Below, piece after piece: positions 7,957 to 13,752 of a stretch of 13,752 nt of DNA (positions are counted from its first letter, which is position 1; each line of letters starts with the position of its first letter). The DNA lies in the NCBI GenBank assembly GCA_036655915.1, contig JAVVPE010000041.1, positions 1 through 13,752 on the forward strand. Direction: 5' to 3'. Source of the DNA: JAVWGW01 sp036655915 (GTDB lineage: Bacteria > Actinomycetota > Coriobacteriia > Coriobacteriales > Eggerthellaceae). The notes below the pieces were generated by a model that had not been told where the DNA came from, did not search any database, and was given only the letters and a program-made list of their open reading frames with translations. A program made the translations under genes and the position numbers.

Positions 7957-8064
7957 TTATTTCTTCTTCATTTCGTCGATAAAGCCTTTGGCCACAAACA
8001 CCACGATAATCAATACAATTACCGCAACGATAATCCAAACCGCTTCCATAGGAATGTTTAGCAT
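7957..8064 (-). CDS. 35-residue single-pass membrane miniprotein
   Basis: A short open reading frame encodes 35 residues starting MLNIPMEAVW, continuing with a Val/Ile-rich hydrophobic stretch (about residues 9-25) and ending KGFIDEMKKK. The ATG at 8064 is preceded by AAAGGGG with a 5-6 nt spacer, a good Shine-Dalgarno. The protein looks like a single membrane helix, with basic residues after the helix suggesting a cytoplasmic C terminus. It lies 85 nt downstream of the PPK2 stop on the same strand and upstream of an intrinsic terminator, so it is probably the last gene of that transcript. I do not recognise the family. It could be a regulator or subunit of a membrane complex, but no function can be assigned. 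The coherent TM design, RBS and tidy position argue that it is real. Confidence 0.72.
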   Translation of the reverse strand: MLNIPMEAVWIIVAVIVLIIVVFVAKGFIDEMKKK

Positions 8065-8149
8065 ATCTACCCCTTTTGTCTCAAACATTGCCGCCCTGCG
8101 ACAAGTGCATTAACTGCGTACGTTTACGTCTGTCTATGGTAGCGCTCAC

Positions 8150-9489
8150 TTACTTTTCATGCAAGCGGGCTTCAAGGGTATCGTTGATGATTCGTAACGC
8201 TTTTATGCGTGCATACTGCTTATTATCGCTTTCCAGGANNNNNNNNNNNNNNNNNNNNNNNNNNNNNNNNNNNNNNNNNNNNNNNNNNNNNNNNNNNNNN
8301 NNNNNNNNNNNNNNNNNNNNNNNNNNNNNNNNNNNNNNCCCTTGCCCGCAGCATCCCAGCCTTCATACATGATCATAAGCGGAATGCGGCGCTGATACAT
8401 TTCCAGTTCAAGGTTGAAAAGTCTGTCCTGTTCCACAGAAAGGCGCTTCTTGTATTCTTCCCGCGAAAACTGCAGGTGGCGGTCGATGCCTTGCAGGGAA
8501 GGAAAATCGGCCACGAGGGGGAATTTCGACGACGTGGGTGCTGCCGCCCGTGCGGCGACGGCCTGAAGCTGTGCGGCAGCGCGCAAAGCCGCTTGTTGCT
8601 GGGGCGTGCGCGTGCGTTCATCGGCGCCCTCTTCCTGTGCTGTGGCGGCGTTGGCAAAAGCCGCCACAGACGCTGCCGCGGTGGCAGGATCGGCCTGCTT
8701 GTGCAGCGCCGCTTCGATCGATTCGACCAGGGTGCGCACGATGGTTAAGTTTGATCGGCGCTTGTCTTGGCCATTGAGCAGCACCCAAGGCGCGAAACCG
8801 AAGTTCGTTTTGCACAGCATGTTTTCATATATCTGGTAGGTATTGGCGTAATCGTCAACGTGACTAAGCTCTTCTTTTGAAACGCGCCAGGCCGTCGCTG
8901 GATCTTTTGCCAACCCCGTCAGGCGTGCGCGCTGCGTTTCTTCGGGAATATGCAGGAAAAATTTCACGACCACATAGCCGTCAGCGATCAGCTGTGCTTC
9001 AAAATTTTCGATCGATTCGATATGCGCATCTATTTTAAGGCCGAGCGCTTCTTCAAAACGGCGGCGCTGCTTGCGGGAAGCATCCTTGTCGGGCTTGGCA
9101 TACATAAGGCGCTGAGCTGCGGTGGTATACCAGCCGCGATCAAACAGGGTCATGTTGCCTCGCGGACCGAGCGCCTTCCAAAATTCCTGCATCAGCGGGA
9201 AGTAACCCGTCGCGCCGTAGTGTTCGTTGCGGAAGAGCTTGGCATCTTTCACGTTGAAGTTTTCTGTCACGTGCACCGTGGTGGCGCGCGCATCCAGTTC
9301 AAAAAGCAAATCGGAAATGCGGCCGCCCTTGCCGGCTCCGTTCCAGCCTTCCAGCAAAACGACCACGCCCACTCCCGCACTGCGCGCCTGCTGCTGCAAT
9401 ATAACAAGGCGCTGCATCAGCGCATCGTGTAGCGGTTTGTATTCTTCCTTGGAAATGGCATCGACCGCAAAATCAATTTTTTCCAGCAT
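8150..9489 (-). CDS. Two-domain PPK2-family polyphosphate kinase (polyP:AMP phosphotransferase type), interrupted by an assembly gap
   Basis: This gene encodes a tandem PPK2 protein that moves phosphate between polyphosphate and nucleotides. Domain 1 shows Walker A EGWNGAGKGG (47-56), the FDRGWY block (116-121) and the NGQDKR segment near 239. A 60-residue Ala/Gln-rich linker (about 263-325) precedes domain 2, which starts normally and reaches its Walker A EGWDAAGK (376-383) directly at the run of Ns. Beyond the Ns, the frame reading LESDNKQYARIKAL ... LEARLHEK matches the end of a PPK2 domain and stops at 8150; the frame kept by the 100-N spacer (ending 8203) is wrong. The ATG has GGGGGGA upstream. 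Two-domain members are usually polyP:AMP phosphotransferases (Pap); substrate specificity cannot be checked because most of domain 2 is missing. Divergent from ppx. Confidence 0.88.
8239..8338. other. Assembly gap of 100 Ns inside the PPK2 gene
   Basis: Exactly 100 N characters are present, typical of a placeholder for unknown length. The flanking codons (GGN before, NTC after) require a true length of 3k+2 to keep the reading frame. Comparison with domain 1 of the same protein suggests that about 180 residues, or roughly 500-550 nt, are missing. Confidence 0.97.
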
Positions 9490-9630
9490 GAAATCCCCCC
9501 GGCTTAGGTAAAATATTCGTCAATTATGATACTCCATGAGCCACATTTGCCGCGCCGCGCTTTCAAAAGCGTTACTAAACCCCTAAACTAAAGGAAAACG
9601 CTTTGCATCGGCACAGATAGGAACCCCGAC
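9490..9630. promoter_or_regulatory. Divergent promoter region between PPK2 and ppx
   Basis: This 141-nt region must hold the promoters for both divergent polyphosphate genes. An AT-rich patch at 9511-9532 contains -10-like hexamers in both directions: TATGAT (9525-9530) on the plus strand and CATAAT (9528-9523) on the minus strand. Neither has a good -35 at the right distance, so exact promoters are not assigned. AGGA about 10 nt before the ppx ATG is its likely ribosome site. Confidence 0.35.
9566..9604. repeat. Separated inverted repeat in the ppx leader
   Basis: AAAGCGTT (9566-9573) and AACGCTTT (9597-9604) form an 8-nt inverted repeat with 23 nt between arms, placed 27 nt before the ppx start. 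It could be an operator or a leader stem-loop; 8-nt repeats also occur by chance. Confidence 0.3.
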
Positions 9631-10569
9631 ATGCCCACCTATGGAATCATCGACCTTGGCTCAAACACCATCCGCGCCTGTATCTATGAAGTTAAAGACG
9701 ACACGAAAACGGTGTATCGCCGCAAGAAGGATTTTCGCAGCCTTATCAACCACAAGGTGATGGCGGGCTTATCTGCCCATGTTGAAAATGGCATCATGAC
9801 CGCCTGCGGCATCGATCATGCCGTGAGCGTATTAAACGGGCACCTGCGCCGGGCCGACTACTTCAAGTGCAAGCGCCAAGAAGTGTTTGCCACCGCCGTG
9901 CTGCGCAACTGCACAAATTCAGCCGAGGCAACAGCGGCCATTGCAGAACGCATCGGCCTGCCCGTTACCCTGCTTTCAGCTGCCGAAGAAGCGCATTTGG
10001 GCTTTGTGGGGGCCACAAGCGACGCCAGCCTAGAAAACGGTACCCTTATCGATATCGGTGGCGGGTCCACCGAACTCACCCGCATCAGCGCGGGGCGCGA
10101 TTTTGACAACATCAGCATTGGGCAGGGATCGCTTTCCAGCTTTGCCAAGCACGTGACTTCCCTTTTGCCCACGCCTGACCAGGTAAAAGCTATCGCCACT
10201 TCCTTTGAGCGTGCCACGGCCCAGCAAACCGATTGCGCGCCCTACACTAGCCCGCAGCTTTTCGGCATCGGTGGCAGCGTGCGCGCCGCCGCGAAGATGT
10301 ATGCCGAAATAACGCACACCATCAACCGCCCCGACACCTTAACACCGGCACAGGTGGATGAAATTTTGGCGCTGCAAAAAAGCCAGCCCGACGCCTTTGT
10401 TCACCTTGCGCTTAAAGCGGTGCCCGACCGTATTCACACCCTGGTGCCCGGCTGCCTTATCTTGCGCCAGATCATGCGCGATTGCCACAGCGAACAACTG
10501 CGCCTTTGCAAGGGTGGCGTGCGCGAAGGATACTTAATCGAACGCATATTACAGGCACAAACCAGCTAA
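9631..10569 (+). CDS. ppx: Exopolyphosphatase, Ppx/GppA family (short form)
   Basis: Ppx/GppA enzymes release terminal phosphate from polyphosphate or hydrolyse pppGpp. This 312-residue protein shows the sugar kinase/actin-fold signatures: IIDLGSNTIR (6-15), ATAVLRNCTN (87-96), LSAAEEAHLGFVG (115-127) with Glu119/Glu120 in the catalytic position, IDIGGGSTEL (140-149), FGIGGSVRAA (211-220) and GGVREGYL (295-302). It lacks the C-terminal HD-type domain of long E. coli-style Ppx, so it is the short form common in actinobacteria. It lies 41 nt upstream of ppk1 on the same strand, which supports an exopolyphosphatase role, but family similarity alone cannot exclude pppGpp phosphatase activity. Confidence 0.92.
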   Translation: MPTYGIIDLGSNTIRACIYEVKDDTKTVYRRKKDFRSLINHKVMAGLSAHVENGIMTACGIDHAVSVLNGHLRRADYFKCKRQEVFATAVLRNCTNSAEATAAIAERIGLPVTLLSAAEEAHLGFVGATSDASLENGTLIDIGGGSTELTRISAGRDFDNISIGQGSLSSFAKHVTSLLPTPDQVKAIATSFERATAQQTDCAPYTSPQLFGIGGSVRAAAKMYAEITHTINRPDTLTPAQVDEILALQKSQPDAFVHLALKAVPDRIHTLVPGCLILRQIMRDCHSEQLRLCKGGVREGYLIERILQAQTS

Positions 10570-10580
10570 TAGATTATAAT
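10552..10580 (+). promoter_or_regulatory. Probable internal promoter for ppk1
   Basis: A perfect TATAAT (10575-10580) lies 31 nt before the ppk1 ATG, just after the ppx stop. At 17-nt spacing the -35 position reads CAGGCA, a poor match, so this is a candidate rather than a certain promoter. It would let ppk1 be expressed apart from ppx. Confidence 0.45.
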
Positions 10581-10610
10581 AAGGAAAGAAACGCGAGAGT
10601 AAGGACGAGT

Positions 10611-13277
10611 ATGGACACCAAAAAAGCCCTCAGCCAAACACCCGCCACCCCCGAGACGAAGGCACGCGCAACAGCCGACCAGCCTTCAACGGAAAAAACA
10701 TCTGATCAGGCCTGCGTCTACATGCAAAACCGCGAACTATCCTGGCTCACCTTCAACGAACGCGTGCTGGCACAAGGGGCCGATGAAACGGTGCCGCTGC
10801 TAGAACGGCTAACCTTTATCGCCATATTTTCTTCTAACCTGCAAGAATTTTTCATGGTGCGCGTGGGCAGCTTAACCGACTTAGGCCTGCTGAAAAAAGC
10901 GGTGCGCGATTCCAAAACAGGCATGACGCCCGCCGAACAGCTAAGCGCCATCTATGAGCGTTGCCACGAACTCTACCCCATTCAGGAAGGCATATTTAAG
11001 GATGTGCGGCAAAAATTGGCTACGCGTGGCGTTAAAAACCTGCACGCCAAAGCCTTAAGCGCCGCACAAGACGAATACCTGCGCGCCTATATGCAGGCCA
11101 ATGTTGTGCCCTTCTTGTCGCCGCAAATCATCAATTCGCGCCACCCCTTCCCCCATTTGGAAAACGGAGCGCTGCACGTGTTGGTGCGCCTGGATGAAGA
11201 GGCCGAGCCCGTAAAAAACGGCGTCAAACCCCCCCACAAAAAGGAAAAGAATCAGGCGGCCGAAGGGGTCACGCTGGGGCTGATTCCCCTGCCCAAGCAG
11301 TGCGAACGCGTTATTGCCCTGCCGGGTGAAGGCCTGCAATTCATCTTGATTGAACACGCGCTTGAAATGATTGCTGCCGACATTTTTTCGATGTATGAAG
11401 TCAAGCACACCAACGTGATTTGCGTAACGCGCAACGCCGACCTTGATGCCACCGAAGGCACCGATGAAATTGAAGAAGATTACCGCGAACACATGAAGCG
11501 CATCTTGAAGAAGCGCGCGCGCCTGGCCCCTGTGCGCCTGGAATGCGAACGGCGCCTTTCGCCCGTTATGGAAGAATTTTTGGTCAAACGCCTTAAATTG
11601 AAGGAAAACCAGGTCTACATTACCAGCGTGCCCCTTGATATGAGCTATGCCTGGGGCTTGGCCGGCCGCCTGAAAAACAAGGAGCTTGCCGACGAGCTGA
11701 CCTGCGCGCCCTTTGTGCCGCAGTGGCCATCGTGCGTGGACCGGCGCCGCCCCGTTATGCAGCAGGTAACCGAAAAGGAACTGCTGCTTTCCTACCCCTA
11801 CGAAAGCATGGATGCCTTCGTGCAGCTTTTGCGCGAAGCGGCCGCGGACCCCACGGTTGTTTCCATCAAGATAACGCTGTATCGCCTGGCCAGCCAATCA
11901 CATTTGGCCGAAGCCCTCATTTCTGCCGCCGAACGCGGCAAGGATGTTACCGCGCTGTTTGAACTGCGCGCGCGCTTCGACGAAAACAACAACATCGAAT
12001 GGTCGCAGCGCTTTGAAGAAGCGGGCGCCAACGTTATCTATGGCTTCCGCGATTACAAGGTGCACAGCAAAATTTGCTGCATCACGCGCCAAACCGAGGC
12101 GGGCATCCAGCACATCACGCAGCTGGGCACGGGCAATTACAACGAAAAGACGGCCAAGCTTTACACCGATCTTTCCTTCATCACCACCGATGCCACCATC
12201 GGGCGCGATGCCATGGAATTTTTCCGCAACATGGCGCTGGAAAACGCTTCGACAAATTACGAACTGCTGTGGGTGGCTCCGCTGCAGATAAAGCAGCTGA
12301 TCATGGCGGGTATCGACAAGCAGATTGCCCTGGCACAAGCGGGCGAAGCAGCCGCACTGTTTTTCAAAACGAATTCCATCACCGACAAAGATTTGATCGA
12401 GAAAATTGCCGAAGCTTCGCAGGCGGGCGTGAAAGTGACGCTGCTGGTGCGCGGCATTTCGTGCCTGATTCCGCAGATTCCCGGCGTTACCGACAACATT
12501 CGCATCTTTTCGATCGTGGGGCGCCTGCTTGAACACAGCCGCATCTATGGCTTTGGCCCGCACGACAGCATGCGCATCTACCTTTCCAGCGCCGATTTGA
12601 TGACGCGCAACATGGACAAGCGCATCGAGATTGCCTGGCCGATTTTGAACGAAGAGCTGCGCTGTTCCATCCTGCGCTATCTGGATGTGGCCATGTCAGA
12701 CACAGCAAAATTGCGCGAACTGCGCGCCGACAAAAGCTACACGCCCCTGGGGCACTTTGCTTCTATCAACGACCAAGGCACCCGCGAACTGTTTGATTCG
12801 CAGGATTACTTCATCAAGGAAGCCTACGGCCGCCGCCTAGAAGCCGCCGCCGAAGAAGCCGCCCGCGAAGCCAACCGCAAACCCGCCAACGCAGCGGGCG
12901 TGGAGAGCGCGAAGAACGTGCCCGTTGGGGAAGTGCCGGCGGAAGTAAAGAGCGAGCCCGTTGTGGAAGTGTCGGTGGCGGAAGTTGTGTCCGATGAGGC
13001 CGCAGCACAGGCAGAGGCCGAAGCCCTTGAACACGAACTGCAAGTGGTGACAGAAGCCGAAGCCGCCCTAGAAGCGCAGGCCAAAGCCGCCGCGCAAACA
13101 AGCACCCCACAGGCTGCGCGCACGCAACCGCAAGCACATCCCGCAAGCGCCGTACCCGCAGCGTCGCGCCCCCTACCCCGCCCCACACCGCGCACCCCAA
13201 GCACCCCACGCCCGCCCAAAAAGCACCGCTTCCTCAACTTCCTAGCCCGCCTGCTAGGCCGCAAGCAAAACAAGTAA
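10611..13277 (+). CDS. ppk1: Polyphosphate kinase 1 with long C-terminal extension
   Basis: PPK1 polymerises the gamma phosphate of ATP into polyphosphate. The 888-residue product has the N-terminal NRELSWLTFNERVL and FSSNLQEFFMVRVG blocks, then the two phospholipase D-like catalytic domains. The phosphoacceptor His is His485 in YKVHSK and the second essential His is His642 in LLEHSRIYGFG; their spacing of 157 equals that of E. coli H435/H592. LSSADLMTRNMDKRIE (658-673) is also canonical. A charged insertion occurs near 196-220. The catalytic core ends about residue 735; beyond it lies an Ala/Glu-rich, partly coiled-coil-like tract (740-835), a Pro/Arg-rich stretch and a basic amphipathic end (about 870-888). 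The start ATG follows AAGGAC; an upstream in-frame ATG at 10482 lies inside ppx and is rejected. Convergent with the HTH gene. Confidence 0.97.
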   Translation: MDTKKALSQTPATPETKARATADQPSTEKTSDQACVYMQNRELSWLTFNERVLAQGADETVPLLERLTFIAIFSSNLQEFFMVRVGSLTDLGLLKKAVRDSKTGMTPAEQLSAIYERCHELYPIQEGIFKDVRQKLATRGVKNLHAKALSAAQDEYLRAYMQANVVPFLSPQIINSRHPFPHLENGALHVLVRLDEEAEPVKNGVKPPHKKEKNQAAEGVTLGLIPLPKQCERVIALPGEGLQFILIEHALEMIAADIFSMYEVKHTNVICVTRNADLDATEGTDEIEEDYREHMKRILKKRARLAPVRLECERRLSPVMEEFLVKRLKLKENQVYITSVPLDMSYAWGLAGRLKNKELADELTCAPFVPQWPSCVDRRRPVMQQVTEKELLLSYPYESMDAFVQLLREAAADPTVVSIKITLYRLASQSHLAEALISAAERGKDVTALFELRARFDENNNIEWSQRFEEAGANVIYGFRDYKVHSKICCITRQTEAGIQHITQLGTGNYNEKTAKLYTDLSFITTDATIGRDAMEFFRNMALENASTNYELLWVAPLQIKQLIMAGIDKQIALAQAGEAAALFFKTNSITDKDLIEKIAEASQAGVKVTLLVRGISCLIPQIPGVTDNIRIFSIVGRLLEHSRIYGFGPHDSMRIYLSSADLMTRNMDKRIEIAWPILNEELRCSILRYLDVAMSDTAKLRELRADKSYTPLGHFASINDQGTRELFDSQDYFIKEAYGRRLEAAAEEAAREANRKPANAAGVESAKNVPVGEVPAEVKSEPVVEVSVAEVVSDEAAAQAEAEALEHELQVVTEAEAALEAQAKAAAQTSTPQAARTQPQAHPASAVPAASRPLPRPTPRTPSTPRPPKKHRFLNFLARLLGRKQNK

Positions 13278-13295
13278 AGTCGCACGCACGCGTTG

Positions 13296-13682
13296 TCATA
13301 GACTTTTCGCGCCCTTAAGCGAAGCTTCCTTAAGGGCGCGAAAATCGAAGGTGGGTTTGATGGCAGAAATTGCCTGCTGAAAGGCCTCGCCATATGCCGA
13401 AGCCGCGCTTTGAGCTTCCTGACACAGCGTAGCTTCAAAGGATGTGACAGCCGCTTCATTGCCTCCACCCGTGTTGAGCCAAAGGCTTATACGCAACACA
13501 TCCAAAACCTGCAAAAGCTTATCCAATTGCATACCCACAGCAACGCCCTGCTCAAGCGAAACAATGGAACGCTCAGACACATGAGCAGCTTGCGCAAGCT
13601 GACGCTGAGTAAGCCCCTCTTCCTTGCGCCGAGCCCGCACCGCCCGCCCCACCTGGCGCACAAACACACTACCCGTGCCCAT
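13296..13682 (-). CDS. XRE-family (HipB-like) helix-turn-helix regulator
   Basis: The predicted product has 128 residues. Residues 9-66 form a Cro/C1-type HTH: VGRAVRARRKEEGLTQRQLA, then HVSERSIVSLEQG, then DKLLQVLDVL, a pattern typical of HipB-like antitoxins and repressors. The C-terminal ~60 residues (Ala-rich helical region, then a basic end) are not recognised. The ATG at 13682 was chosen because it follows a GAAGGG site and because reading further upstream would enter the promoter described below. No hipA-like kinase follows; the gene ends against ppk1. It is therefore either an orphan regulator or works with a gene beyond the window edge. The palindromes at its own promoter suggest autoregulation. 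Confidence 0.82.
   Translation of the reverse strand: MGTGSVFVRQVGRAVRARRKEEGLTQRQLAQAAHVSERSIVSLEQGVAVGMQLDKLLQVLDVLRISLWLNTGGGNEAAVTSFEATLCQEAQSAASAYGEAFQQAISAIKPTFDFRALKEASLKGAKSL
13304..13344. repeat. 16-bp perfect inverted repeat over the 3' end of the HTH gene, after ppk1
   Basis: TTTTCGCGCCCTTAAG (13304-13319) and CTTAAGGGCGCGAAAA (13329-13344) are perfectly complementary around a 9-nt centre that itself contains GAAGCTTC. It begins 27 nt after the ppk1 stop and lies within the last codons of the minus-strand HTH gene. The T run is at the 5' side and the A run at the 3' side in both readings, so it is not a standard U-tailed terminator, although a stem this stable could still stop, pause or process the convergent transcripts. 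Confidence 0.7.
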
Positions 13683-13703
13683 GCCACCACACCCTTCCCA
13701 AAT

Positions 13704-13719
13704 CTGCAAAATTATGCAA
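13704..13719. promoter_or_regulatory. Second operator-like copy near the transcription start
   Basis: CTGCAAAATTATGCAA matches the spacer palindrome at 14 of 16 positions and starts 26 nt from it. It lies just downstream of the -10, where the transcription start is expected. Two related sites flanking the -10 fit cooperative binding by an autorepressor. Confidence 0.55.
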
Positions 13720-13722
13720 ATC

Positions 13723-13751
13723 ATTATACCTGCAAAATTTTGCAGATTCAA
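13723..13751 (-). promoter_or_regulatory. Promoter of the HTH gene
   Basis: On the minus strand TTGAAT (13751-13746) and a perfect TATAAT (13728-13723) are separated by exactly 17 nt, the optimum for a housekeeping sigma factor. The leader to the ATG at 13682 would be roughly 30-35 nt and includes the GAAGGG ribosome site. Confidence 0.75.
13730..13745. promoter_or_regulatory. Palindromic operator filling the -35/-10 spacer
   Basis: CTGCAAAATTTTGCAG is a perfect 16-bp palindrome occupying 16 of the 17 spacer positions of the HTH promoter. A dimeric HTH protein bound here would block RNA polymerase. The obvious candidate is the adjacent HTH protein; binding is inferred. Confidence 0.65.
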
Positions 13752-13752
13752 C

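Noticed and set aside
10482..10610. Longer ppk1 start adding 43 residues
   Set aside because: It would overlap ppx by 88 nt, lacks a ribosome site and has no PPK1 similarity; the ATG at 10611 follows a good AAGGAC site.
11055..11897. 280-codon open frame on the minus strand
   Set aside because: It is entirely antisense to the conserved ppk1 core, with no family motif; treated as a coding shadow.
13241..13258. CCTAGC/GCTAGG hairpin as terminator of the HTH transcript
   Set aside because: Only a 6-bp stem inside ppk1 coding sequence with no T tract following on the minus strand.
13683..13751. Longer start (TTG) for the HTH protein
   Set aside because: The extension would be translated from the -35/-10 region itself; the ATG at 13682 has a ribosome site and immediately precedes the HTH domain.
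1..13752. CRISPR arrays, tRNA or rRNA genes, insertion sequences, prophage genes
   Set aside because: None seen: no spaced direct repeats, no cloverleaf or rRNA-like stretch, and no transposase or integrase motifs in any frame.

Overview
The window reads as a draft contig (it carries a 100-N assembly gap) from a moderately G+C-rich Gram-positive bacterium. A class B sortase, an Fe-S type PurF with a cleavable propeptide, and paired PPK1/PPK2 enzymes would fit an actinobacterial lineage such as the Coriobacteriia (Eggerthella-like). That placement is an inference from gene style and codon use, not a proven assignment.

Layout. (1) 35-853 (+): a membrane-anchored J-domain protein. It converges on the next operon at a hairpin terminator (964-987). 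(2) 7790-1026 (-): a tightly packed six-gene operon in the order class B sortase, purF, purM, purN, XdhC-family protein, purH. Four of its junctions overlap or nearly abut: two are 4-nt ATGA overlaps (sortase/purF and purM/purN), one is an 8-nt overlap (purN/xdhC), and one has a 1-nt gap (xdhC/purH). The purine enzymes cover PRPP amidation, AIR synthesis, GAR formylation and the last two steps to IMP. The sortase and the XdhC-like protein are the unexpected members. (3) 9489-7957 (-): a two-domain PPK2 polyphosphate kinase interrupted by the N gap, followed by an unlisted 35-residue single-pass membrane protein and an intrinsic terminator just ahead of the sortase. (4) 9631-13277 (+), divergent from the PPK2: a short Ppx/GppA exopolyphosphatase and a PPK1 polyphosphate kinase with an unusual ~150-residue C-terminal tail. 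(5) 13682-13296 (-), convergent with ppk1: an XRE/HipB-like regulator with a clear promoter whose spacer is completely filled by a perfect palindrome.

Functionally the window combines late de novo purine synthesis with a polyphosphate module: PPK1 makes polyP, Ppx degrades it, and the PPK2 would move phosphate between polyP and nucleotides, linking the purine nucleotide pool and polyP. The most rewarding places for a second look are the 35-residue membrane protein, the palindrome-filled promoter of the HTH gene, the XdhC-like protein inside the pur operon, the ppk1 tail, and the mis-sized gap that hides most of the catalytic PPK2 domain.
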